The notes: generated from the letters alone by a model not told the origin. A stretch of 64,000 nucleotides of DNA from Acidobacteriota bacterium (GCA_016703965.1 JADJBB010000004.1:124001-188000); one strand, 5' to 3'; positions 44,853-53,663 are shown, numbered from the stretch's first letter. Numbers and translations: made by a program.

Positions 44853-44991
44853 ACTGGAGCGGCAAGCATCCCTGCTTGCCACACCGCAGCTTCTGCGGTG
44901 TTGAAATCCCCAACTACAAACAATCCTTGATTAACCCGAGCTCCTTAGCGGTCTTCGACCGCTGGCAAGCAGGGATGCTTGCCGCTCCAGT
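44853..44991. repeat. Cruciform element, family C
   Basis: Perfect 29-bp outer inverted repeat, 44853-44881 (ACTGGAGCGGCAAGCATCCC...) and 44963-44991. Each arm is a hairpin by itself (GGCAAGCA-TCCC-TGCTTGCC). Just inside are CACCGCAG-CTT-CTGCGGTG (44882-44900) and AGCGGT-CTTCG-ACCGCT (44947-44963). This is the same layout as 15047-15182 with different sequence. It lies between the VWFA gene and the TauE/SafE gene. Confidence 0.9.
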
Positions 44992-44996
44992 CATCG

Positions 44997-45743
44997 TCAC
45001 ACCAGGATAAGCTTAACACCCGCGAATAGCAGCACGACCGCCAAAACCCGCCGCAACGTCATCGAATCGAACTTCTTGCTTCCCAACGTCGAACCGATCA
45101 GGCCGCCGACAACTGCAACGGCTATCCAGATCCAAACCTGGCTTGGCAGGTCGAGAATATGCGTGCTTCTGCCAAATAGATAATTACCGAGCAGCCCGGC
45201 AAACGAATTTACGAGAATGAACAAGACGGAAACGGCCGCTGCGGTCTTGGTAGAAGACCATCTCGCGAGCAGCAGCAGCGGCGTCAGGAAGATGCCGCCG
45301 CCAACGCCGATCATTCCCGAAACCAAACCGATGGCAGCACCGATCAGGATCCCGGCGAGGACAGGTGGATCGGTGGTTTGATCATCATTTCTTAGTTTTA
45401 CCGCAAGCCGCATCGCCGCGAGACAAAGCACAACGCCTAATACGATCTTGTAAACATCGGTGGGAAGCTGAACGATCCCGCCATAAAAGGCAAATGGAAT
45501 GGAGCCCAAAGCAAATGGCCAAAACACGCGCCACTGAAAGTAACCTGCTCGCCAGAATTGATACGTCCCGATCGACGCCACGAATAGATTCAAAACCAAC
45601 GCAGTCGGCCGCGTCACCTCAGGAGCCACCGCCAAAAACGCCATCACCGCCAAATACCCCGACGCCCCGCCATGTCCAACCGAGGAGTAAAGTATCGCAA
45701 CGGCGAATACGGCAAAAATTATCAGGACAGATGTAGATTCCAC
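44997..45743 (-). CDS. TauE/SafE-family (TSUP) membrane permease
   Basis: A 248-residue inner-membrane protein with about eight helices of the sulfite-exporter TauE/SafE family (transport of sulphonates, sulfite or other organic anions). The conserved repeats VGHGGASGYLAVMAFLAVAP (about 22-41) and GMIGVGGGIFLTPLLLL (about 142-158) are clear; the latter is the family signature. Substrate is not determinable. It stands alone, its 3' end abutting the family C element. Confidence 0.9.
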   Translation of the reverse strand: MESTSVLIIFAVFAVAILYSSVGHGGASGYLAVMAFLAVAPEVTRPTALVLNLFVASIGTYQFWRAGYFQWRVFWPFALGSIPFAFYGGIVQLPTDVYKIVLGVVLCLAAMRLAVKLRNDDQTTDPPVLAGILIGAAIGLVSGMIGVGGGIFLTPLLLLARWSSTKTAAAVSVLFILVNSFAGLLGNYLFGRSTHILDLPSQVWIWIAVAVVGGLIGSTLGSKKFDSMTLRRVLAVVLLFAGVKLILV

Positions 45744-45822
45744 AAGGTACGGCCGCTCTTTCGCATTCCCGGCAAGATATTACGTTCTAATAGATCTGCG
45801 AGCAGGTCAAGCCCACGAAAGC

Positions 45823-48300
45823 CTATTCGAGGCCAACGAAATCGATGTTTGTCAGGTTGCCGCTCGCGTTCAGATCCTGGCCCGTAAACCGGTACCGTTT
45901 CGAAACCGGATTGATGAAGTAGTTCGTTTGTGCAAGAACATTGGTGAACGAGTAAAAGCCGAACGAACTCGTCGTTGCGGTACGAACAAGATTTGATTGC
46001 AGATCTGTCATTCTAACGACTGCATTTCTCAGGCCCAGCCCTCCCGGCGTTGTGACCCGCCCGGAAATAGTGACGAGCCCGGAGAACGGCTCAAATCTGA
46101 CGATCCCCCGCTTTACGCTGCCGTTGACCGCAGTAAAGTTTCCACTAACTATCAACTTGCCGCTTTCCTGCTGGACCATGCTTATCACTGGGATCCCGGA
46201 AGGGTTTGTGCTGCCGGTCACGGTTGCGATAAAGGTCGGGTCAACGTTCCCGTTGGGGAGCAGCCGGCCGAGATTCGCCGTCTGAATACCATCGATCGAC
46301 GGAAATTCCCCGCCGATCATGACGCGCCCGTCGATAAGCTGTAACACCGAATTTATCGTCGAGAATGGGCTTCCCAGGTTTGGCGGAATGAATGTCTGAT
46401 CAACCTCGCCATTCGGCTTGATCCGCGCGATCTGTGGCGCATCGACATTGTTTACCTTTCCGAGTCTGCCCGAGACCAAAAGATTTCCGTCGCTCAAAAG
46501 TGTTAGGTTTGTAATGTACGCTCCAAGCACGACCGGGTCGACACGGCACTGCCAGACCACCGCTCCATTTTGATCCAGCTCATAGACCGCTGCCCAGTTG
46601 ATATTCGCCTGCGGCCGAACGGCAATAAAGATCCGTCCCTGCGGAGAGACGATCACTTTTGTGATGTCCAGCGAGACGATATTGGTCGAGAAGGATTGAT
46701 CGACAGATCCATCGATATTTAGTCGGACGATATCGCGTCGGGTCACGCCGTTTATAGTGTCGAAATCACCGACCGCGATCAACTTACCATCAGCCTGGCG
46801 TGCAAGCTCAAGCACATTCCCGGTTGCCGAGGAACTATATGTGCCCGACGCGAAAAGTAAATCAGATACTGTACCATCAGTGCTGACCTGACGAAATGGA
46901 AACGGGCCCTGACTTCTCGAGCGGGTCCCTGCAACTATTCCACTGCCGTCGGGGTTCAGCGAGACGGCGGCAAAGTTGTCAACTACCGGTGCGAACTGGA
47001 TATCAGGGATCCCTTCGTGCGAAAGGCGGGCAAGTCTCGGCCGCCAATAGAATCCGCCGCCCCACGACATCATCCTTCCGTCGGCGAGGTTGAATAGCGA
47101 TAAAGCTCCGCTCGAGATCGCGGCCGTGCGGGTTAGAAACGACAGAATCCTATCGCCACTTGGATCGATCTTTATAACAGCCGTCGGTGCCGCACTATCT
47201 ATGCGGCCCATTTCGTTCATCAGGCCGCCGAAGACCGCGTTACCGTCAGGCCCGATCGCGACACTCCACGCCTGCGCGCCGTTTGGAAAAGAGAAGACCC
47301 CCAGATAACTTTGGTCTTCAGTTCCGGCCGAGCTGAGCCGAGCCATCGGATAAGCATGTCCTTCGGCATCGCGGAGTTCGCCGCAAACGAGCATTCTGCC
47401 GTCAGAGAGGACCGTAATATCACGGATCTGTTTCGCCCTCGGAGCAAAGAAGGATGGATCAACGGTGTTACCGACGAATCTTACGAGCCCCGGACGGTAG
47501 TTGAGGCTCACAGCCGTAAAATCGCCGCCTGCTATAACGCCGGCGGGCGTCTGCCGAATCACATGAACAGGTCCGTTGATCGAGACAATGAACGACGGGT
47601 CAAAAGCTCCGTTTGCCTGCAGCCTGATGAGGCCGCCATTAAAGCTCCCACCCACCATGACCTTGCCGTCACTGAGGGCCTTAACAGCTTCGAGTCCGCC
47701 GCTTACGATCTGTTGGGTCATTACGAATGATGCATCAAGATCGCCCGACGCCTCGAGGCGCGCGATCTTAGTCCGGCTGACGCCGTCAAACGCCGTAAAA
47801 CCGCCGACGATCAGTATCCGACCGTTAGGATCAACATCGAAATAGCTAACGCCTCCATTTGGGCCGGCTCCGTCATTAAAACTCGTGTCTAATGAGCCGT
47901 CTGCGTTGAGTCTCGCGATGTATTTGACGGGTGATCCATTATATTGCGTGAAACCTCCGGCAATAAGTATCTTACCGTCCGCTAGCACTTCGACCTGGCC
48001 GATATCGGCGTTAGCGCCGATCCCTGAATTGAATGTCTGATCGATATTCCCCGAAGCTTCAAGGCGAACGATCTTCCGGCTCGGATATCCGACGGCGGTA
48101 TTGAAGTAGCCTACCACGACCAGCTTTTCGCCCTGGAAAGCGACGTCGCGAACGATCGAGTCAAAGTCCTGACCCGAAATAAAGCTTTCGTCAACCTGCC
48201 CGTCGGCAGCCTGCACTGGCGCTTGAAGATAAACGCCTGTCAAAACAATCAGCGGAATGAAAAATGCTCTGCGTAGGAATTGGGAAGTTAAAAAGTTCAT
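45823..48300 (-). CDS. Secreted delta-60 repeat protein with carboxypeptidase-regulatory C-terminus
   Basis: An 825-residue exported protein with signal peptide (RAFFIPLIVLTGVYLQAPVQA). Most of it consists of about a dozen delta-60 repeats of about 55 residues (TIGR02608), each with a DGKILIAGGF-like and YIARLNADGSLDTSFN-like unit, predicted to form a beta-propeller-like array. The last 80 residues (SGRVTTPGGLGLRNAVVRMT, then SSFGFYSFTNVLAQTNYFIN and NIDFVGLE) form a carboxypeptidase-regulatory-like domain that recurs at the end of the protein at 62940. The function is unknown; the shared tail may serve surface attachment or export. Confidence 0.88.
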   Translation of the reverse strand: MNFLTSQFLRRAFFIPLIVLTGVYLQAPVQAADGQVDESFISGQDFDSIVRDVAFQGEKLVVVGYFNTAVGYPSRKIVRLEASGNIDQTFNSGIGANADIGQVEVLADGKILIAGGFTQYNGSPVKYIARLNADGSLDTSFNDGAGPNGGVSYFDVDPNGRILIVGGFTAFDGVSRTKIARLEASGDLDASFVMTQQIVSGGLEAVKALSDGKVMVGGSFNGGLIRLQANGAFDPSFIVSINGPVHVIRQTPAGVIAGGDFTAVSLNYRPGLVRFVGNTVDPSFFAPRAKQIRDITVLSDGRMLVCGELRDAEGHAYPMARLSSAGTEDQSYLGVFSFPNGAQAWSVAIGPDGNAVFGGLMNEMGRIDSAAPTAVIKIDPSGDRILSFLTRTAAISSGALSLFNLADGRMMSWGGGFYWRPRLARLSHEGIPDIQFAPVVDNFAAVSLNPDGSGIVAGTRSRSQGPFPFRQVSTDGTVSDLLFASGTYSSSATGNVLELARQADGKLIAVGDFDTINGVTRRDIVRLNIDGSVDQSFSTNIVSLDITKVIVSPQGRIFIAVRPQANINWAAVYELDQNGAVVWQCRVDPVVLGAYITNLTLLSDGNLLVSGRLGKVNNVDAPQIARIKPNGEVDQTFIPPNLGSPFSTINSVLQLIDGRVMIGGEFPSIDGIQTANLGRLLPNGNVDPTFIATVTGSTNPSGIPVISMVQQESGKLIVSGNFTAVNGSVKRGIVRFEPFSGLVTISGRVTTPGGLGLRNAVVRMTDLQSNLVRTATTSSFGFYSFTNVLAQTNYFINPVSKRYRFTGQDLNASGNLTNIDFVGLE

Positions 48301-48622
48301 AACTCAGTGCTTTAAAGCAAAATGCGAGTTAGATGGGATGAGTCTGCCCAGCCAAAAGTTGTGAGGAATCGGTCTCAACAACGGTTGGTTCCATGCCCCA
48401 AAGGGTTTGGCGGCCTAAACCGGCGAATCGATCAACATGATCCTGGTAAAAAATCTGCTAAAAAGCCAGCCCTTCATTAAAACGGTGCAAGAATTTCTGG
48501 CCTCGATCATTCTTGTGCTAATATCTCCAAATATTTTCGCACTCCGATACTCAGACTGCGAAACTGTGGAGCATATTTTCTGAACCTAGACCATCACTAA
48601 TCATGGAGATAAACGACTGACT
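48301..48622. other. Divergent spacer (322 bp), no gene seen
   Basis: This spacer separates the delta-60 gene (minus) from a small secreted protein gene (plus). I see no ORF with a reasonable RBS, no tRNA and no strong repeat. It must contain both promoters; a weak A/T-rich region lies at about 48515-48600. Confidence 0.4.
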
Positions 48623-49264
48623 ATGAAAAGACTTTGGATGTTGGGACTATTTTGTTTTGCATTTACGCTGGCAGCCGCTTGGGATGTTAAAGCTCAGCCG
48701 TCTGAGGCCCAGATCAAGAAAGACATGTCCGGCGAACGGACCATTTCAATTACATTTGGCAAACCGGGAACAAGAACGTGGGACACATCTTCGCAAAAAT
48801 GGATATGGACGCGTGACTACACGACGAAGCTAAAAACCGAAGATCCAGCCGTTACCCAGATCGTAACAGGCTATGCCGCATACAACGCAAACGGTGCCGC
48901 TTACACTTTCTGGCGAACCTTTCCAAACTCGAGCAGATTCGAGGGAATTCCGAACCCCACCACGCAAGAGATCCAGGCTTTGATCGACCGATTCACCGTA
49001 CAGGAGATCTTTGGCAGTTTCAATTACGGCAACGTCGTCGGCAAGATCGAATCTTTCGGCCCGCCTGCCGATCCTAAATTCGACTGGCACACGATGAATT
49101 CCGTCTCATTCGACCTCGTCGGGGTTTATACCCAAAAGACGAACGGCATCGGCGGCACCGAACGCGGGCAGAGAACCTTCCGGATCAGACTCTATCGTGA
49201 CGACAGAAAATCACCATGGAAAAAATTCCTGACCACCAGTTCCAAAGATTGGAAAGCTTTGTAG
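48623..49264 (+). CDS. Hypothetical secreted protein
   Basis: A 213-residue protein with signal peptide MKRLWMLGLFCFAFTLAAAW... ending KAQ. The rest is rich in Trp, Tyr and Thr and beta-like (ISITFGKPGTRTWDTSSQKW, WIWTRDYTTKLKTEDPAVT, FRIRLYRDDRKSPWKKFL). No domain recognised. It is monocistronic: an intrinsic terminator follows 27 bp after the stop. Confidence 0.8.
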   Translation: MKRLWMLGLFCFAFTLAAAWDVKAQPSEAQIKKDMSGERTISITFGKPGTRTWDTSSQKWIWTRDYTTKLKTEDPAVTQIVTGYAAYNANGAAYTFWRTFPNSSRFEGIPNPTTQEIQALIDRFTVQEIFGSFNYGNVVGKIESFGPPADPKFDWHTMNSVSFDLVGVYTQKTNGIGGTERGQRTFRIRLYRDDRKSPWKKFLTTSSKDWKAL

Positions 49265-49290
49265 CCGATACCTCGTATCATCAAATATCA

Positions 49291-49326
49291 AACGGCGAAC
49301 CACGTTAACGGTTCGCCGTTTTTTTT
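49291..49326 (+). terminator. Intrinsic terminator
   Basis: AACGGCGAACC-ACGTTAAC-GGTTCGCCGTT followed by TTTTTT, directly after the gene at 48623-49264. It has a strong 11-bp stem and a U-tract. Confidence 0.92.
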
Positions 49327-49351
49327 AATTCCGACCGGGCAACAAGTGAGG

Positions 49352-51187
49352 CTAATCACTCACCTCGATCCCCAGTTCCTTCAACTGTGATCCATCCACT
49401 TCGCCCGGCGAATCCATCATCAGGTCTTGTGCTGATGCAGTTTTAGGGAATGCCATGACGTCGCGGATATTTTCGGTGCCGCAGAGGATCATGCAAGTTC
49501 GTTCGATGCCGGCGGCGAAGCCTCCGTGCGGCGGCGTACCGTATTCGAGAGCGTCGAGGAAAAAGCCGAAACGCTCGCGCGCCTTTTCGACCGACAGGCC
49601 GAGGGCTTTAAAATTGAGGGCTTGAATGTCCTTTTGATGAATTCGGATCGAACCGCCGGCGCATTCGTAGCCGTTGATGACCGCGTCGTATGCCTTCGCT
49701 CGAACTTCACCGAGCAGATGATGCTGGCTGTCGTCGTTCACCGCCGTCTTAAATTTCTCCAGATCCTCGTCCATCGGCGACGTGAACGGATGATGCGCGG
49801 CAGCATAGCTGTCCGTCTCTTCATCATGCTCGAACATCGGGAATTCCGTCACAATCAGAGGCTTGTAAGCCGAACGGTCGATCAAATTTTCCCTTTTGGC
49901 AACCTCGATACGCAAAGCTCCGAGCGAAGCGGCGACTACAGATTTGCGGCCCGCGACAATGAGAACGAGATCGCCCTTTTCAGCTCCGGCTGCCGAAACG
50001 AGCTGGCCGATCTTCTCTTCCCCAAGCACCTTGAGCAGCGACGAGGTAGTCTCGTCGCCAACCTTGATCCACGCCAACGCCCCAGCGCCATAACGTTTTG
50101 CAAATTCCTGCAGATCGTCGAGCTGTTTACGTGAGTAATCGGCCTTGCCCTTCGCAACGATACATTTGATCTCGCCGGAACGCAGGCTGCCAGCCTGCCC
50201 GCCTGAATTCAACACCTGCGCAAACGGAGCGAAATCCGTATCTCGCAACTCATCCGAAAGATCGACCAGTTCCATCTCGAACCGCAGATCCGGCTTGTCC
50301 GAGCCGTACCGACGCATCGCTTCGGCGTAGGTCATACGCGGCCATTCGGTGGGCAAGTCAATGCCGCCGACCTTGCCGAGGACGTGATTGAACATGCCCT
50401 GGATCTCACGATACGCCATTTCCTGATGGGCGAACGTCATCTCCATATCGAGCTGCGTAAATTCCGGCTGCCGGTCCGCGCGGAGGTCTTCGTCACGGAA
50501 ACAGCGCGCGATCTGGTAATACTTGTCGAAGCCCGAGATCATCGTGAGCTGCTTCAATATCTGCGGCGACTGCGGCAGGGCGAAGAATTTCCCCGTGTGA
50601 ATTCGCGAAGGCACGATAAAATCTCGAGCACCTTCCGGGGTCGATTTGAGCAAGATCGGCGTCTCGATCTCGATAAATCCACGCGTGTCAAAATACTCAC
50701 GGATAGCTGAGACCGCCTTCGCACGCATGCGGATATTGTGCTGCAATTGCGGACGGCGCAGGTCGAGATACCGATATTTCAAACGCGTGTCTTCGGCCGC
50801 GAGATTCTCAGACCCCGCGACTTCGAGCTGAAACGGCAGTACGTTAGCGTCGTTCAGGATCAGGATCTCGCTCACCTTGACCTCGATCTCGCCGGTCGGC
50901 AGCTTCGCGTTTTTGGCCCCTTCGTCACGCTTGACGACCTCGCCTTTGACGGCGATTACGAATTCGCCGCGCAGGTTTTTAGCCTTCGCATGAGCTTCCT
51001 TCGCGTCCTCTTCGCTCACCACAACCTGCGTCACACCGTCGCGGTCACGCAAATCGACAAACGTAAAAACGCCAAAATCACGCTTCTTCGCCACCCAACC
51101 CATCAAAACAACCTGCTTGCCAACATCGCTGTCACGCAATTCGCCGCAAGTATGTGTTCTCTCTAAAGTTCCAAGTACATCCAACAT
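49352..51187 (-). CDS. aspS: Aspartyl-tRNA synthetase, with an in-frame repeat
   Basis: A 611-residue class IIb synthetase. N-terminal OB-fold (GWVAKKRDFGVFTFVDLRDR, about 31-50), motif 2 region QIARCFRDEDLRADRQPEF, GAD insertion domain and motif 3 (GTPPHGGFAAGIER). The discriminating position in RDF(G) is Phe, not His, so I cannot tell whether it charges tRNA-Asn as well. Odd feature: residues about 327-337 (NSGGQAGSLRSG) are encoded by a family A palindrome (50176-50199), in a region where E. coli AspRS has FAGPANDPKGR. Upstream lie a repeat, a terminator and a possible leader peptide gene (51203-51433). Confidence 0.96.
   Translation of the reverse strand: MLDVLGTLERTHTCGELRDSDVGKQVVLMGWVAKKRDFGVFTFVDLRDRDGVTQVVVSEEDAKEAHAKAKNLRGEFVIAVKGEVVKRDEGAKNAKLPTGEIEVKVSEILILNDANVLPFQLEVAGSENLAAEDTRLKYRYLDLRRPQLQHNIRMRAKAVSAIREYFDTRGFIEIETPILLKSTPEGARDFIVPSRIHTGKFFALPQSPQILKQLTMISGFDKYYQIARCFRDEDLRADRQPEFTQLDMEMTFAHQEMAYREIQGMFNHVLGKVGGIDLPTEWPRMTYAEAMRRYGSDKPDLRFEMELVDLSDELRDTDFAPFAQVLNSGGQAGSLRSGEIKCIVAKGKADYSRKQLDDLQEFAKRYGAGALAWIKVGDETTSSLLKVLGEEKIGQLVSAAGAEKGDLVLIVAGRKSVVAASLGALRIEVAKRENLIDRSAYKPLIVTEFPMFEHDEETDSYAAAHHPFTSPMDEDLEKFKTAVNDDSQHHLLGEVRAKAYDAVINGYECAGGSIRIHQKDIQALNFKALGLSVEKARERFGFFLDALEYGTPPHGGFAAGIERTCMILCGTENIRDVMAFPKTASAQDLMMDSPGEVDGSQLKELGIEVSD
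50176..50199. repeat. Palindrome of family A inside the aspS coding region
   Basis: CGGAACGCAGGCTGCCAGCC.. (core GCAGGCTGCCAGCCTGC, 50182-50198) is identical in core to intergenic copies at 6410-6426 and 54835-54851. It is read in frame as GGQAGSLRSG with no stop codon. Confidence 0.85.
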
Positions 51188-51202
51188 AAAATTAAAATTA
51201 AT

Positions 51203-51271
51203 AGGGATTCAGGGGATGAAGGAGTTAAGACAAATTCAAATTCATCCTTTGCATCCCCTTCATCCCTGTTT
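51203..51271. repeat. Inverted repeat, family G (GGGATGAAGG units)
   Basis: Left arm 51203-51224 (AGGGATTCAGGGGATGAAGG) and right arm 51243-51271 (CATCCTTTGCATCCCCTTCA...) are inverted, with GATGA/CATCC units about 9-10 bp apart. It lies between aspS and its upstream terminator, where a normal RBS would be expected. A second copy is at 53591-53663. Confidence 0.8.
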
Positions 51272-51280
51272 ATTCACTTC

Positions 51281-51323
51281 CAAAAACAAAAAACGCCTTT
51301 CGATTTGCGACAAACGAAAGGCG
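51281..51323 (-). terminator. Intrinsic terminator upstream of aspS
   Basis: On the minus strand CGCCTTTCG (51323-51315), a 12-nt loop and CGAAAGGCG (51302-51294) are followed by TTTTTTGTTTTTG (51293-51281). The 9-bp stem is perfect. It stands between a promoter at 51404-51433 and the aspS start at 51187, so it would end leader transcription unless it is blocked. Confidence 0.85.
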
Positions 51324-51351
51324 GAGCGTCAAACCTAATTAACACTCTCGC

Positions 51352-51390
51352 CTACGTATTATTATTGTCGTCAAATCGAACTGCGTCCAT
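51352..51390 (-). CDS. Possible 12-codon leader peptide of aspS (MDAVRFDDNNNT)
   Basis: ATG GAC GCA GTT CGA TTT GAC GAC AAT AAT AAT ACG TAG. Six of twelve residues are Asp or Asn, and it lies 30 bp upstream of an intrinsic terminator in the aspS leader. A weak GAAG precedes the ATG by about 2-5 bases. The segment TTCGATTTGACGACAA of this ORF (51381-51366) is complementary to TTGTCGCAAATCGAA of the terminator loop and 3' arm (51313-51299), apart from one bulged base. The sequence relation is observed; a regulatory role is inference. Confidence 0.45.
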   Translation of the reverse strand: MDAVRFDDNNNT

Positions 51391-51403
51391 AACTTCAATC
51401 GCG

Positions 51404-51433
51404 ATGATACAAGATTGTGCCGAATCAGTGCAA
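51404..51433 (-). promoter_or_regulatory. Promoter for the aspS leader
   Basis: On the minus strand TTGCAC (51433-51428) is followed after 18 bp by TATCAT (51409-51404). A transcript from here would start about 10 bases before the leader ATG at 51390. Confidence 0.65.
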
Positions 51434-51481
51434 ACTATGTTTCAGCCTTTCTCATTCTATGACTTGATGTAACATAAAAAT

Positions 51482-52720
51482 ATGAACATTCTCGTACTAA
51501 ATTGCGGCAGTTCATCGTTAAAATTCCAGTTGATCTCAACGAGCCTCGAGCAGATCGAGCGTCGTGACGATCGAATGCTCGCGCGCGGTCAGATCGAACG
51601 CATCGGCGGAGCGGCGGTCTTAACTTTTCAAACGGCGGGGCATGATGCCGTCCGTTCGGGCAAGCCGATACGTGATATGCGCGCCGCACTGGACGCCATC
51701 CTGCAATGGATCGGTAGTGAAGATACTAATATCGACGGGATCAGCGGCCTGTCCGATATCGATGCGGTCGGACATCGCGTTGTACATGGCGGCGAGCGTT
51801 TCATCCAGTCCGCTCTGATCGATGACGACGTGCTGCGAGGTATCGATGACTGCATTGAGCTCGCCCCGCTTCACAATCCGGCCAATGTTCTGGGCATCCA
51901 GGCGGCAAGGTCGATCCTAGGTAAAGGCATTCCGCAAGCGGCGGTTTTCGATACGGCGTTTCATCACACTATGCCAGAATCGTCCTATCTCTACGCCATT
52001 CCCTATCAATTTTACAGACGGCACAAAATACGCCGTTACGGCTTTCATGGGACATCGCACCGTTACATCGCGTATCAATACCGGACGCTTAATCACATTC
52101 CCCGCGAGGAAGTAAAGATCATAACCCTGCATCTCGGCAACGGAAGCTCTGTAGCCGCGATCAAAAACGGCAACTCTTTCGACACTTCGATGGGTTTCAC
52201 GCCGCTCGAAGGCCTTGTGATGGGCACGCGTTCCGGCGATCTCGACCCCGCGATTATCGAATTTATCTGCGAAAAAGAAGGCATGACGGTTCACGAGGCA
52301 GATCTGATGCTAAATAAGGCGTCAGGCTTGCTCGGCATCTCGGGCCTGACCCACGACATGCGCGAACTTATCGCCGAAGCGGAGGATTCCGGCGACCGAC
52401 GGGCGCGGCTCGCCATCGAGATATTCTGCTATCGCATCCGCAAATACATTGGCTCATACCTGGCCGCAATGGATGGAGCCGACGCGATAATTTTTTCGGG
52501 AGGGATCGGCGAGAATTCAGCTCTCATTCGGTCTAAGATCTGCCAGGGTCTGGAATGGTTTGGAATTGCTGCGGATGAAAACAGGAATGCAGAATTAGTA
52601 TCCGGAGTAGAAGGCTTTTTTAACCAAGAAGACTCCCGCGTCAAACTCGGCGTTATCCCGACCAACGAAGAGCTCCTCATAGCCCGCGATACGGTCAGGC
52701 TGATCAAGGGCGTGATCTAG
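51482..52720 (+). CDS. ackA: Acetate kinase
   Basis: AckA interconverts acetate + ATP and acetyl-phosphate. The 412-residue protein has the ASKHA-fold signatures: MNILVLNCGSSSLKFQLIST (with N7), VVHGGERF, HLGNGSSVAAIKNG, GFTPLEGLVMGTRSGDLDP and IIFSGGIGENSALIR. No phosphotransacetylase gene is adjacent in this window. The start at 51482 is A/T-preceded with no clear RBS. It is divergent from aspS across 294 bp. Confidence 0.95.
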   Translation: MNILVLNCGSSSLKFQLISTSLEQIERRDDRMLARGQIERIGGAAVLTFQTAGHDAVRSGKPIRDMRAALDAILQWIGSEDTNIDGISGLSDIDAVGHRVVHGGERFIQSALIDDDVLRGIDDCIELAPLHNPANVLGIQAARSILGKGIPQAAVFDTAFHHTMPESSYLYAIPYQFYRRHKIRRYGFHGTSHRYIAYQYRTLNHIPREEVKIITLHLGNGSSVAAIKNGNSFDTSMGFTPLEGLVMGTRSGDLDPAIIEFICEKEGMTVHEADLMLNKASGLLGISGLTHDMRELIAEAEDSGDRRARLAIEIFCYRIRKYIGSYLAAMDGADAIIFSGGIGENSALIRSKICQGLEWFGIAADENRNAELVSGVEGFFNQEDSRVKLGVIPTNEELLIARDTVRLIKGVI

Positions 52721-52733
52721 TTAGGGCCGGGGA

Positions 52734-53573
52734 TCAGAAATAGAACCGTGCGAAGTAATACAGTATCGGTGCCCCAAAGAGCAAACTATCGAGCCGGTCG
52801 AGGAATCCGCCGTGGCCGGGGATGATCGAGCCGGCGTCTTTTGAGCCAGAGCCGCGTTTCATCGCGCTTTCGCAGAGGTCACCGAGAACGCCGACGGCGG
52901 CGAGAACGATGGCCAGCGGGATCGAGAATTGGTAACGCAGTTCGGGAAAGAATGTCGCGGTCGAAACAGCAGCGAATGCTGCGGCGGTGATCAGGCCGCC
53001 GATGAGGCCTTCGACGGTTTTGCCGGGCGAGATCGCCGGGGCGAGTTTGTGTTTACCGAGGGCTCGTCCGGCGAAGTATGCACCGGCGTCGGAACCGAAG
53101 ATGATCAGGAAGAAGAAGCCGAGAAGTTTTGTGGAAAGGCCCGGTATCGATTCGAAACCTACGCGTGTAGCAACAAGAAATCCGCCCAAAAACACGACGT
53201 AAAATATCCCGAGCAGCGTTACGCCGATACCCGTGAGCATTTTTGAGAAATCCTTTTGAAAACGAAATGTCTGTGAGATCAGGACCGCGATGATGATCGC
53301 CGCGAGCGTCGCCACCAACAGATCCGGAGCCTTCGCAGGAGCATCGAAAAGGAAGCCAATAAACAGCGCCGCCGATGCGAGATAACCGATCGACGCATCA
53401 GCCTTTAGCTCAAGTTTTTTCGTAAGCGAATAAAACTCGAACAATCCCGCCGCCAACGCAAACCCCGCGATCGCCACAAACAGCCAAACCAACTGCGGAA
53501 CCCACAGCGGCAGAATGATCGCCGCGATCACGATAGGCAGAGCGATAAGGGCTGTAAGAATTCTCGTTTTCAT
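52734..53573 (-). CDS. cdsA: Phosphatidate cytidylyltransferase
   Basis: CdsA makes CDP-diacylglycerol from phosphatidate and CTP in the inner membrane. The 279-residue protein has about eight transmembrane helices. Its C-terminal family signature is intact: SPGKTVEGLIGGLITAAAFA, then LGDLCESAMKRGSGSKDAGS and GHGGFLDRLDSLLFGAPILY. It follows uppS across a family G repeat; this uppS-cdsA order is the common one for lipid carrier and phospholipid synthesis genes. Confidence 0.95.
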   Translation of the reverse strand: MKTRILTALIALPIVIAAIILPLWVPQLVWLFVAIAGFALAAGLFEFYSLTKKLELKADASIGYLASAALFIGFLFDAPAKAPDLLVATLAAIIIAVLISQTFRFQKDFSKMLTGIGVTLLGIFYVVFLGGFLVATRVGFESIPGLSTKLLGFFFLIIFGSDAGAYFAGRALGKHKLAPAISPGKTVEGLIGGLITAAAFAAVSTATFFPELRYQFSIPLAIVLAAVGVLGDLCESAMKRGSGSKDAGSIIPGHGGFLDRLDSLLFGAPILYYFARFYF

Positions 53574-53590
53574 AGTCTTAAACGCAATTT

Positions 53591-53663
53591 AACAGGGATG
53601 AAGGAGATAAAAAGGGTATGCAAAAACTATTTTCTCATCCCTTTCATCACCTTTATCCCTGTG
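53591..53663. repeat. Inverted repeat, family G
   Basis: Left arm 53591-53619 (AACAGGGATGAAGGAGATAA...) and right arm 53635-53663 (CATCCCTTTCATCACCTTTA...) are inverted, with ATC/GAT units spaced 9 bp. It matches 51203-51271 and lies between uppS and cdsA. Confidence 0.8.
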
